Origin: an uncultured Gammaproteobacteria bacterium
GTDB taxonomy: Bacteria > Pseudomonadota > Gammaproteobacteria > UBA9214
Length of the DNA stretch: 19,621 nucleotides
Assembly (NCBI GenBank): GCA_905480305.1
Contig: CAJQPV010000083.1
Span: 1 to 19,621, forward strand
Direction: 5' to 3'
This document shows, piece after piece, positions 1-5,646 of this stretch. The notes under the pieces were generated by a model. The model was not told the DNA's origin and did not search any database. It saw nothing but the letters and a program-made list of their open reading frames with translations. The translations under genes and the position numbers were made by a program. The stretch's first letter is position 1; each line of letters begins with the position of its first letter.

Positions 1-2
1 AG

Positions 3-470
3 GCTGTCTGGATTACCGTGCCACGCGAGCTGTTGAGCTTGTCGCTTCGCGTCACACTCGATGTCAGTCGATCACACGCCAGCCTGGCTGCAGCATCCCC
101 AATCGCTGTTGATTTCCAGACAAACGTCAGTACTTCGCTGAAGGCGGTGTTGTCCGCCTATCTGTCTGAGCAAATGCCAAGCATAGAGTTTGCTGCCGAA
201 ATTGCCGCGACCAGTGTCCGTACACTGCAGCGGCGCCTGAAGGAAAGTGCCCTGTCTTACTCCGACCTGATTGGTGAGATTCGATTCGAGGCCGCTGCCC
301 GGCTGTTAAGGGAAACCGACGCAACGGCGCTGGAGATTGCTCTGGAAGTCGGCTACGAAGACCCATCGCACTTCAGCCGGGCTTTCAAACGCATCGCCGG
401 CATCAGCCCGCGCGAGTACCGTCGCCAGCAACGACCGAACCAGGCCGGCGTCCTGCACAACAGTAGCTGA
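3..470 (+). CDS. AraC-family transcriptional regulator, C-terminal part (5' end outside window)
   Basis: The reading frame is open to the left edge, so the true start lies outside the window; GTG at 18 is only an internal candidate. The visible ~155 residues hold a complete AraC/XylS DNA-binding domain with two helix-turn-helix units. The first is around AAEIAATSVRTLQRRLKE and the second ends in the family signature GYEDPSHFSRAFKRIAGISPREYRR. The ~45 residues before it look like the linker and end of an effector-binding domain. Such proteins activate or repress a neighbouring gene in response to a ligand. The ligand and target cannot be told because the sensor half is missing. No partner gene follows: the next ~550 bases are non-coding and repeat-rich. 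Confidence in the family is high. Confidence 0.9.
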   Translation, partial: AVWITVPRELLSLSLRVTLDVSRSHASLAAASPIAVDFQTNVSTSLKAVLSAYLSEQMPSIEFAAEIAATSVRTLQRRLKESALSYSDLIGEIRFEAAARLLRETDATALEIALEVGYEDPSHFSRAFKRIAGISPREYRRQQRPNQAGVLHNSS

Positions 471-742
471 TTTTGACTATATGTTGGTTTACCCTGGTCC
501 GTGAGCTCTGTGGCTTCCAGCGAAGCTGCGCACGGAATCTGATTACCCGATCTACCGCGATATCTCTGCGCATCCGCCGTTAGCAGAAAGTCCGCTGCAT
601 GCTTTATCCCGGCCATGTAATCCATGACGGTGAAGTTCGTGGTTGGGTCGAAGATTACCGATCCGCATCCTGCACCTAAACGGTAACTTCCAGTATATTT
701 CAAGACATACAGATTCTTACTCGGTTGATTCAAACAGCAAAA
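471..742. other. Intergenic stretch without a recognisable gene
   Basis: I see no convincing coding region between the regulator and the first tRNA-derived repeat. A minus-strand frame is open across much of it, but it runs antisense into the regulator gene and through the start of the repeat. It has no ribosome site or recognisable motif. It may be decayed sequence. Confidence 0.4.
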
Positions 743-873
743 TGGCGCGCCCGGAAGGATTATTCGGCGCATTGCGCCTCACCCCTTCGGGGCCGCCGTC
801 GCTGCGCGACGACGTTGTCTCGCGCCTGCGGCGCCCGGCTCGAGCCTCTGACCGCCTGGTTCGTAGTGTTCCA
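743..873 (-). repeat. tRNA-Arg(ACG)-derived hairpin repeat, copy A
   Basis: Read on the minus strand, the outer parts match the 3' half of tRNA-Arg(ACG). They comprise the anticodon loop and 3' strand (CTACGAACCAGG), the variable region, the 5' T-stem with GGTT, and finally AATCCTTCCGGGCGCGCCA, i.e. the 3' T-stem, acceptor strand and CCA. About 80 bases are inserted in the T loop and fold into four short hairpins with 3-nt loops. On the plus strand these are GGCGC-ATT-GCGCC, CCCC-TTC-GGGG, GTCGC-TGC-GCGAC and GCGCC-TGC-GGCGC. There is no 5' tRNA half, so this is not a functional tRNA. Homology with copy C continues past the tRNA part into TGTTCCA. Confidence 0.85.
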
Positions 874-921
874 TCTGAATTCGCACATCTTACTGATATT
901 AAATGCTTTTATGTAGCTATA

Positions 922-993
922 CTGTCCAATAAAATTGAGCTATTTGACCTGTGTGCCTATATTCAGGGTTGTTTGGCGCCATCTATTGGACAG
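922..993. repeat. 72-bp inverted-end repeat (CTGTCCAATA/TATTGGACAG), copy A
   Basis: A perfect 10-bp inverted repeat, CTGTCCAATA at 922-931 and TATTGGACAG at 984-993, bounds a 72-bp unit. An equally long relative at 3386-3457 shares its interior (GTGTGCCT in the middle, GGTTRTTTGG further on). No target-site duplication is visible and there is no coding capacity. It resembles a miniature non-autonomous element or a recombination or regulatory site. It lies 48 bp after the tRNA-derived repeat copy A, and copy C has the same order and spacing. Confidence 0.7.
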
Positions 994-1027
994 CAAAGTG
1001 CCCGTTTCTCTTAGGACTTCCAACCAC

Positions 1028-1378
1028 TCAGGCAATAAGAGACTCGTACGGAATCTTCAGGCCTTCGTGTAATTTCCGGATCATTGTCAGCGTAAGACTT
1101 CGCTTTTTACTCAACACCTCAGACACACGCCCACTCGTCCCGATATACGGCTCCAGATCTTTGCGCGACAAGCTGTTCTGCTCCATCAAGAACTTGATCG
1201 CCTCTATTGGGTCCGAGGCAGGAATTGCATAGTGCTCCTCCTCATATTTCTCAACGATCAGCATCAAGACATCCAACTCATCGCCTCTTGGTGTATCGGG
1301 TTTTGCACCCCATAGCTCATCGATACGCGTTAACGCACGGTTCAGCTCACGGTCATTTTTAATAGGTCTCAGTTTCAT
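1028..1378 (-). CDS. higA: HigA-type antitoxin (module 1)
   Basis: A 116-residue protein of the HigA/COG5499 antitoxin type. The N-terminus (MKLRPIKNDRELNRALTRID) carries the family's start and its toxin-facing helical part. The C-terminal half is an XRE-like helix-turn-helix, SRKDLEPYIGTSGRVSEVLS, followed by a recognition-helix region and LKIPYESLI. It should neutralise the upstream HigB and repress the operon. ATG at 1378 was chosen because it gives the family's usual N-terminus. An in-frame TTG at 1390 would overlap the toxin stop but adds four atypical residues. The gap to the toxin gene is 8 bp, so the two are co-transcribed and probably translationally coupled. Family confidence is high. 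Confidence 0.92.
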   Translation of the reverse strand: MKLRPIKNDRELNRALTRIDELWGAKPDTPRGDELDVLMLIVEKYEEEHYAIPASDPIEAIKFLMEQNSLSRKDLEPYIGTSGRVSEVLSKKRSLTLTMIRKLHEGLKIPYESLIA

Positions 1379-1386
1379 AATGAATC

Positions 1387-1692
1387 TCAAATATGTTCAA
1401 TACCCTCAATCTCGTCATATTCCTTATGGGTCCCCACAAAGCGAATAAGCATTCCATGCCGGACATAATCAATATGGACTACGATTCTGTATTTGTTACC
1501 GCATAGATTAAAAACAACGCGGCTGTTCTTTAAGACGCTCGCATTACGCAAGTCCGCCTTTAATTTGTGCGGCGTACTCCATTTTGCCGTTGCACAGTAG
1601 TTGTACCACTCTGTCATTTGCTTCTTTGCATCTCTATATTTCGGGCTGCTCTCCCAAAATTTCCGCAGCATGCACTTTGCGATCACCCTCAT
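1387..1692 (-). CDS. higB: HigB-type toxin, RelE-like mRNA interferase (module 1)
   Basis: A 101-residue toxin of the HigB_toxin family, the type found in E. coli HigB. Visible hallmarks are MRVIAKCMLRKFWE at the N-terminus, the central SVLKNSRVVFNLCGNKYRIVV strand pair, and the C-terminal IRFVGTHKEYD motif with the conserved His. Family members cleave mRNA on translating ribosomes. It is the first gene of a toxin-antitoxin pair, with higA 8 bp downstream. ATG at 1692 is preferred over a GTG two codons earlier because an AGGGTG ribosome site sits at a suitable distance and the GTG would overlap it. The promoter and operators lie immediately upstream. Length is normal for the family and all expected segments are intact. 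Confidence 0.92.
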   Translation of the reverse strand: MRVIAKCMLRKFWESSPKYRDAKKQMTEWYNYCATAKWSTPHKLKADLRNASVLKNSRVVFNLCGNKYRIVVHIDYVRHGMLIRFVGTHKEYDEIEGIEHI

Positions 1693-1710
1693 TGGCACAC
1701 CCTAGCATGC

Positions 1711-1749
1711 TCCCATTATGGGAGCAAGCTGGAATATCCCAATATGGGA
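1711..1749 (-). promoter_or_regulatory. higBA module 1 promoter with two palindromic operators
   Basis: Two near-identical 13-bp palindromes, TCCCATTATGGGA (1711-1723) and TCCCAATATGGGA (1737-1749), lie with centres 26 bp apart. Read toward higB, the distal one contains a -35-like TTGGGA (1737-1742) and the proximal one a -10-like CATAAT (1715-1720), with a 16-bp spacer. The predicted transcript starts near 1708, leaving a short leader with an AGGG ribosome site. The layout fits autorepression by HigA binding over both promoter elements. The palindromes are read directly; their binding by HigA is inferred. Confidence 0.7.
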
Positions 1750-1973
1750 GGTTTCTCCTCCAGACCGGTGATGTTTATTAATAGTGGGAACAGGAAAGCC
1801 GCAACTGCATCAGTGCCTGAGGTTGGTTTTCGCCACACTACCAGTTGGCGCTCAACCCATGCGCGCAAAACTCAGTAGCACATCATGAGGACCATACCCC
1901 TGCGACTTTTCCAAACAAAGATAGCTACTTGCAGGGGGATCATGCAATCAGACGAGGGTTATAATGACAGTAC
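1750..1973. other. Intergenic stretch without a recognisable gene
   Basis: No convincing gene. The only structure noticed is a widely spaced inverted pair, CCCCTGC at 1897-1903 and GCAGGGG at 1931-1937. Together with the repeats that follow, it separates higBA module 1 from module 2. Confidence 0.4.
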
Positions 1974-2012
1974 CTGCCCAATAAATAGACCGTTTTCAGC
2001 CCTATTGGACAG
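1974..2012. repeat. Short inverted-end repeat (CTGCCCAATA/TATTGGACAG), copy B
   Basis: The same ends as the 72-bp units, with one mismatch (CTGCCCAATA at 1974-1983 and TATTGGACAG at 2003-2012), enclose only 19 bases instead of 52. This looks like an internally deleted relative. Here the unit lies before the tRNA-derived repeat (34 bp upstream of copy B), the reverse of the order seen for copies A and C. Confidence 0.6.
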
Positions 2013-2046
2013 CCGCTTGCTCAAGGCGCTGTAAGTCATTAAAAAA

Positions 2047-2172
2047 TGGTGCGCCCGGAAGGATTATTCGGCGCGTTGCGCCTCACCCCTGCGGGGCCGC
2101 CGTCGCTGCGCGACGACCTTGTCTCACCCCTGCGGCGCTCGGCTCGAACCTCCGACCGCCTGGTTCGTAGCC
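2047..2172 (-). repeat. tRNA-Arg(ACG)-derived hairpin repeat, copy B
   Basis: This copy is closest to a real tRNA end. On the minus strand it starts GGCTACGAACCAGGCGGTCG, continues GGAGGTTCGAG, and after the ~80-base insert ends AATCCTTCCGGGCGCACCA, an intact acceptor strand with CCA. The hairpins are GGCGC-GTT-GCGCC, CCCC-TGC-GGGG and GTCGC-TGC-GCGAC on the plus strand. The fourth (ACCCC-TGC-GGCGC) is partly unpaired and resembles a copy of the second. It has the same orientation as the other two copies. Confidence 0.85.
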
Positions 2173-2404
2173 CGTCTACGCATTGTTACTTGCACTATTA
2201 ATCAGTCACTTGCGGTGCTTGCCCAGCCAATACCGTATTCGAGTTATCAGTCACTTGCACTTCACTGGCAGTTCAAGTTAGCACAAAACTGGCACAGTGC
2301 TTTTTGTCCCCTGAAAGATTTCTGTACCCGCGCGAATAGGAATTCGCCACCCTCAATTAGCACGTCATGCCAAGCGCTGTCCTTGCCTGGCAAGCAGCCA
2401 TTTA
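2173..2404. other. Intergenic stretch with short direct repeats
   Basis: No gene is supported. The words ATCAGTCACTTGC (near 2201 and 2244) and further CACTTGC/ACTTGC occurrences recur here. An open plus-strand frame through this part derives from the tRNA-derived repeat and has no ribosome site. Confidence 0.4.
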
Positions 2405-2695
2405 TTATCCCACTTTTTTCAGCGGAGGCACCTTGCGGTGTGAATCGATGGCATACCAGAGATCCCAGTCACGTTGCAGATTCAACCAGAACTCAGGACC
2501 AGTCTTGAGCGCCTCACCCAGTGCCAGCGCCGAATCGGCACTGACCTGGCGGCGGCCGTTGATGACCTCGTTGAGGCGCGCATAGGTCCAGCCAAGATGC
2601 GAGGCAAAGGCTTTCTGGGTCATACCCAGAGGTTCCAGAAACTCTTTCAGCAACATCTCGCCAGGGTGTGTGGGGGGGCGTTTTTTCGGTAGCAT
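2405..2695 (-). CDS. higA: HigA-type antitoxin, XRE family (module 2)
   Basis: A 96-residue antitoxin of the VapI/HigA type. The opening RPPTHPGEMLLKEFLEPLGM is the family signature. It is followed by an XRE helix-turn-helix (MTQKAFASHLGWTYARLNEVING) and the tail LGEALKTGPEFWLNLQRDWDLW that is typical of the group. It binds and neutralises the HigB encoded just upstream and represses the operon. ATG at 2695 has a good ribosome site, AGGTG, 7 bp upstream. That site overlaps the toxin gene's stop region, which suggests coupled translation. The gap to the toxin stop is 9 bp. The protein is unrelated in sequence to the antitoxin of module 1. Confidence 0.95.
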   Translation of the reverse strand: MLPKKRPPTHPGEMLLKEFLEPLGMTQKAFASHLGWTYARLNEVINGRRQVSADSALALGEALKTGPEFWLNLQRDWDLWYAIDSHRKVPPLKKVG

Positions 2696-2704
2696 TTAAT
2701 TCAC

Positions 2705-2995
2705 CTAGTGGTAGTCGATCACTTGTACATCCAGTGCATCCTGACCTTGCCAACGGAACACAATGCGCCACTGATCGTTGATCCGCAGGCTCCAGAATCC
2801 CGCACGATCACCTTTCAATTTTTCCAATCGGTTACTTGGCGGAATACGTAACATTTCAAGTTTCGGAGCCGCGTTGATCTGGTCCAGCAACCGTCGTACC
2901 TTATCGTGCAACTCACGCGGTAGCTTTCGTGCCTGGCGACTGTTGATACCATCATAGGTATCCTGGGTCGTCTTGTCGGCCAGGTTTTTCAGCAT
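2705..2995 (-). CDS. higB: HigB/RelE-type toxin (module 2)
   Basis: A 96-residue toxin of the RelE/HigB-1 (plasmid-maintenance killer) family. The typical course is visible: DKTTQDTYDG near the start, a basic helix (RKLPRELHDKVRRLLDQINAA), LRIPPSNRLEKLKGDRAGFW, and the C-terminal RINDQWRIVFRW with the catalytic-type Arg residues and HEND-like end DVQVIDYH. It is expected to cleave mRNA at the ribosome and be silenced by the downstream HigA. ATG at 2995 is chosen rather than a TTG two codons upstream because it gives the family N-terminus. The TTG would also lie upstream of the predicted transcription start. No clear ribosome site precedes the ATG. Confidence 0.93.
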   Translation of the reverse strand: MLKNLADKTTQDTYDGINSRQARKLPRELHDKVRRLLDQINAAPKLEMLRIPPSNRLEKLKGDRAGFWSLRINDQWRIVFRWQGQDALDVQVIDYH

Positions 2996-3001
2996 ATCCA
3001 A

Positions 3002-3030
3002 AATATATCGTGTATCGATATACAGGTCAA
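3002..3030 (-). promoter_or_regulatory. Promoter of higBA module 2, predicted leaderless
   Basis: Read on the minus strand, TTGACC (3025-3030) and TATATT (3002-3007) are separated by exactly 17 bp, a near-consensus sigma-70 promoter. The spacer holds the palindrome TATCGATA, a plausible antitoxin operator. The -10 box ends 7 bases before the higB ATG, so transcription would start at or next to the ATG itself. The elements are seen directly; the leaderless start is inferred. Confidence 0.7.
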
Positions 3031-3207
3031 ATGGCGCAATTTATTCTGACATCAGTGCGCGGCTTCACAAGCCCGACCAACTGGTTTTTAATCAGATACT
3101 CTGGTTAACACTTAACCCATTGATTTCGTGAAAATTGAAAAAAGGAAGAATAAAACAGCAAATAGAAATGACAGACAATATCTTCTCTAACTTACTGTTT
3201 TATAATA
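3031..3207. other. A/T-rich intergenic stretch
   Basis: Nothing coding or structured was recognised between the module 2 promoter and repeat copy C. Confidence 0.4.
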
Positions 3208-3338
3208 TGGCGCACCCGGAAGGATGATTCGGGCCTATGGCCCTCACCCCTTCGGGGCCGCCGTCGCTGCGCGACGACGTTGTCTCGCGCCTGCGGCGCT
3301 CGGCTCGAACCTCCGACCGCCTGGTTCGTAGTGTTCCA
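3208..3338 (-). repeat. tRNA-Arg(ACG)-derived hairpin repeat, copy C
   Basis: The organisation is the same as in copies A and B. The acceptor strand here is CCGGGTGCGCCA on the minus strand. The first plus-strand hairpin is GGGCC-TAT-GGCCC where A and B have GGCGC-NTT-GCGCC, so both arms changed while pairing is kept. The remaining hairpins (CCCC-TTC-GGGG, GTCGC-TGC-GCGAC, GCGCC-TGC-GGCGC) equal those of copy A. The copy ends with the same non-tRNA tail TGTTCCA as copy A and is followed, as there, by a 72-bp inverted-end unit. Confidence 0.85.
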
Positions 3339-3385
3339 GTCTAAACGCCCTATCCTTCTGTTCTCTAATTAAATATCAATAATGT

Positions 3386-3457
3386 TTATCCAATAGAATT
3401 TGCCTGTTTGGGCTGTGTGCCTCTATTTGAGGTTATTTGGTGCAATCTATTGGACAG
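3386..3457. repeat. 72-bp inverted-end repeat, copy C
   Basis: This is the same length as copy A and collinear with it. It has TATCCAATAGA near the left end, GTGTGCCT in the middle, GGTTATTTGG further on, and TCTATTGGACAG at the right end. The left end has two changes from the CTGTCCAATA consensus. Similarity to copy A continues a few bases past the right end (GTTTCTC). It lies 47 bp after tRNA-derived repeat copy C. Confidence 0.65.
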
Positions 3458-3679
3458 CTGAGACGATCGTTTCTCCAGTCACCAATCAGAAAATTACATG
3501 GCTATTCATTGTTATTGCACTGCGGTAGGCTTTTTCAGACCGCGAGTGCCGCTTGAACAGCAACTCTCCAGGTTCTGGCAAGAATTCCTGGATATCTCAC
3601 TGCAACCAACTTTGACTGAAACCATCTGTGTTTGCTGTGTCTAACCCTGTGGTTCGCTGTGTTTATTAAAGCTATACGC

Positions 3680-3685
3680 TATAAT
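3680..3685 (+). promoter_or_regulatory. Candidate -10 box upstream of the DUF4279 gene
   Basis: A perfect TATAAT lies about 40 bases upstream of the TTG start at 3725. No good -35 element is present at 16-18 bp spacing, so this is only a candidate. Confidence 0.35.
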
Positions 3686-3724
3686 TATTCGTAATATTTA
3701 CAATCAACTGATTAGGATAATATC

Positions 3725-4141
3725 TTGGCTTCTAATAAAGGAAGGGTCCATTTCACACTGAGTGGCTATCATTTCAATCCCGATGACGTCACTCGCCTGC
3801 TTGGCATAGAACCCACCACAGTCGACGCTTCCGGTGCAAGCAGCGGACTGGACAAACCCGTGATTAGTTCATGGGAGTTATCAACGGCAACGATGACTGA
3901 TGATGTGGACGTTTATGATTTGACGAACGAACTTATCAAACAAATTGAACCAGCCAAGGAAAAGATCCTTGAAGTGATAAAAAGCCATAATTTATCACCC
4001 CGGATTGGCGTGGTCCTGGTTTTGTCAGTCGATAAAAACGAAACAGCACCCGACGTTGGTTTCGGCGCCAGAACGATTCGTTTTCTGGCGGATATTGGCG
4101 CTTTTATCAATGTGGATTACCAGCTTTCTGCTCGTCTCTAG
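3725..4141 (+). CDS. DUF4279-like protein
   Basis: A 138-residue soluble protein without signal peptide or membrane segment. The start (VHFTLSGYHFNPDDVTRLLGIEPT) and the later SSWELST segment, with alternating strands such as RIGVVLVLS and a final GADIGAFINVDYQL-like strand, resemble DUF4279 proteins. These are small alpha/beta proteins of unknown function, often encoded in accessory regions and suspected to act as immunity or housekeeping partners. The start is a TTG at 3725 preceded by AGGAT 7-8 bases upstream; no ATG or GTG is available early in the frame. It is the first gene after the repeat array and stands alone, convergent with the minus-strand cluster that follows. Function is unknown. 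Confidence 0.75.
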   Translation: MASNKGRVHFTLSGYHFNPDDVTRLLGIEPTTVDASGASSGLDKPVISSWELSTATMTDDVDVYDLTNELIKQIEPAKEKILEVIKSHNLSPRIGVVLVLSVDKNETAPDVGFGARTIRFLADIGAFINVDYQLSARL

Positions 4142-4273
4142 CCCATACTAACACCGCGCAGGGTTTTCTCTTTGCTCTTGAATTTGCCGAAATATAATCT
4201 CTTAAAATTCCGGATTTCAAAAAAAGCACGCAAAAAATACGTCCGCATCACAAACGAAATCCAGATCGAGTAG

Positions 4274-4299
4274 CCACGCGACCTTGCAGGTACGCGCGG
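4274..4299. other. GC-rich hairpin between convergent genes
   Basis: An imperfect stem, CCACGCG...CGCGCGG with inner CCT/AGG pairing around TGC, lies between the DUF4279 gene and the 53-residue gene. No T run follows on either strand, so it is not a classical intrinsic terminator. Its position between convergent genes would still suit transcription termination. Confidence 0.35.
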
Positions 4300-4308
4300 C
4301 TGAATATC

Positions 4309-4470
4309 TCAAGGCTTCTTGGGGGTCTTGTATGGTACTTCTTTATGGAAAGCTTCCCAGGTAGTTTTATAGCCAATGTAGCCTTTTTCATTAGCCTTCA
4401 TCTGAGTGGTCGTCAAAAAACGTGACTTGCCTTCAGGAACTTCGGGTCTGGTCTTTGGTGCATCGCTCAT
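4309..4470 (-). CDS. Small hypothetical protein, 53 residues
   Basis: A short, Lys- and Thr-rich frame: MSDAPKTRPEVPEGKSRFLT, then TTQMKANEKGYIGYKTTWEA, ending in KEVPYKTPKKP. I recognise no family. Support for coding comes from a strong AGGAG ribosome site 8 bases before the ATG at 4470 (a second ATG at 4476 would be only 2 bases from it). The composition is also plausible for a soluble, basic small protein. It is the last gene in the minus-strand series after the TPR gene, 120 bp away. A weak hairpin (4518-4541) followed by a T-rich stretch lies in between, so it may have its own transcript. Function is unknown. Confidence 0.6.
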   Translation of the reverse strand: MSDAPKTRPEVPEGKSRFLTTTQMKANEKGYIGYKTTWEAFHKEVPYKTPKKP

Positions 4471-4590
4471 AGTCATAACTCCTAAATGGTTGAAACGAGG
4501 GAAAAATAAACAGGTATGTCAGCCCATCCCCCCTGACTGACGTAAATAACAAAATCTGGCCCCTTGTATTTTCCGATTAACCTGCCAGCG

Positions 4591-5613
4591 CTAATCGACC
4601 GTGCCAGGGCACTTTGCCTTACTAATTTGCTCCTCGCAATGCTTTAAACAGAGTGGTTGAAGGGCATGCGGAAAACATTCGATGATCAATTCAAATTCAT
4701 CAGCCGCTTCATCGGCAAGTGAAGGATCTTTTGTTAACTCAGCCAGTACGCTTCGAGCAGTAGACCTGTTTACCCGGCATAGTACTGCGAGATGAATAGG
4801 GAGTTGCTGCTCCATGCAAACTGTCAATGCCGTCTCATATGATCTTATTGCCTCTTCCAGGCGATCTGCGTTTTCTTCTGATTCAGCCAAATTATGCAGT
4901 ACTGCACCACAATTATTGTGTGTGGCGGCCAACTCGAAAGCGTTATTATCAGCATCGAACTCTGCGATTGCATTTTTATAGGCGACCACGGACTTTTGAA
5001 AAGTACGGTTACCTTTTAAAGATCTACCATAAGTATGGAAAGTGGCACCAAGTTGATGCATGGCCGATGCCCATTCTTCAGGCGTCTTTTTTCGAGACCA
5101 TACCAACAATGCATTCGTATAAGCATCAATGGATGCTTTCAACAATTTCGAGTCATCCAGTTGCCGGCCCAAAGCTTGCTTTGCGGTTCCCAGGTTATTT
5201 TGTGTTGCTGCCCAGTCCAGGGGTGACTTTTCCTGGTTGAACTCTTGCAGCGCATTATTAAAACACTGAATAGCCTTTTCATACAATTCAACATCTCTCA
5301 GCTGTTGCCCCTGTGCCGCAAGAATATTGCCAAGACTATTCTGAGTCTCAGCCCAGGCTAATGGCTCCTGCTCGCGATACTCATCTGTCAGTAATACCTC
5401 AAGTGCCTCACGCGCACTGTCGAGAATATTGGAACTGAAACGACGCTGTTCAAAATTTCCCCGTGTATAAAGAAAATTATCAACTGCGGTTACCCTGGTA
5501 TCCGGGGCAGCAACTCCTGCCAGTCCTTCATCAAGCCCGCCTATTGAATTTGCTATTGCAAGTTCCAACGCCTTATTGACCGGATAAAACAGGTAAGTAT
5601 TAGAGAATTTCAT
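4591..5613 (-). CDS. TPR-repeat protein in the apr-downstream cluster
   Basis: A 340-residue protein with five tandem ~47-residue helical repeats from about residue 84 to 316. Each opens with a variant of PLDWAATQNNLG and continues to an AI..Y.NAL helix. This is the tetratricopeptide-like repeat found in bacterial scaffold proteins. The last unit has diverged, and the first ~80 residues form a separate non-repeat N-terminal part. No signal peptide or catalytic domain is visible. The likely role is protein-protein binding. Its ATG follows the stop of the SlyD-like gene directly (TAAATG), so the two are translationally coupled. Linkage to a peptidyl-prolyl isomerase suggests a folding or assembly role, possibly for the nearby Apr complex; that is inference. 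Partner unknown. Confidence 0.85.
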   Translation of the reverse strand: MKFSNTYLFYPVNKALELAIANSIGGLDEGLAGVAAPDTRVTAVDNFLYTRGNFEQRRFSSNILDSAREALEVLLTDEYREQEPLAWAETQNSLGNILAAQGQQLRDVELYEKAIQCFNNALQEFNQEKSPLDWAATQNNLGTAKQALGRQLDDSKLLKASIDAYTNALLVWSRKKTPEEWASAMHQLGATFHTYGRSLKGNRTFQKSVVAYKNAIAEFDADNNAFELAATHNNCGAVLHNLAESEENADRLEEAIRSYETALTVCMEQQLPIHLAVLCRVNRSTARSVLAELTKDPSLADEAADEFELIIECFPHALQPLCLKHCEEQISKAKCPGTVD

Positions 5614-5646
5614 TTATGCCCGGCCAAGAATTTCATTTATGTCCGG
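5604..5646. repeat. 23-bp tandem duplication at the slyD-like/TPR gene junction
   Basis: AGAATTTCATTTATGCCCGG (5604-5623) recurs at 5627-5646 with one mismatch, a period of 23 bp. Both copies contain a TAAATG on the minus strand, but only one is in frame for the stop and start used now. Because 23 is not a multiple of 3, the duplication changed the end of the upstream protein. Confidence 0.85.

Noticed and set aside
353..772. Minus-strand open frame of 139 codons antisense to the AraC-type gene
   Set aside because: It overlaps the regulator's conserved domain on the opposite strand and ends in the repeat. No motif or ribosome site supports it.
743..873. Functional tRNA gene
   Set aside because: Only the 3' half is present, the T loop is interrupted by ~80 bases, and there is no D arm or 5' acceptor strand.
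922..993. Integron attC site
   Set aside because: The size and inverted ends are suggestive, but the attC core words (RYYYAAC/GTTRRRY) are absent and the ends are perfectly symmetric. No integron integrase is in the window.
643..1014. Plus-strand open frame of 123 codons across tRNA-derived repeat copy A
   Set aside because: Its middle is a translation of the GC-rich hairpin repeat, and the same peptide pattern appears wherever the repeat lies. There is no ribosome site or domain.
2119..2508. Plus-strand open frame starting inside repeat copy B and running antisense into higA
   Set aside because: It comes from the repeat and overlaps a well-supported gene on the other strand.
3498..3647. 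Open frame of 49 codons starting ATGGCTATTC
   Set aside because: There is no ribosome site or recognisable feature, and it lies between a repeat and a promoter-like region.
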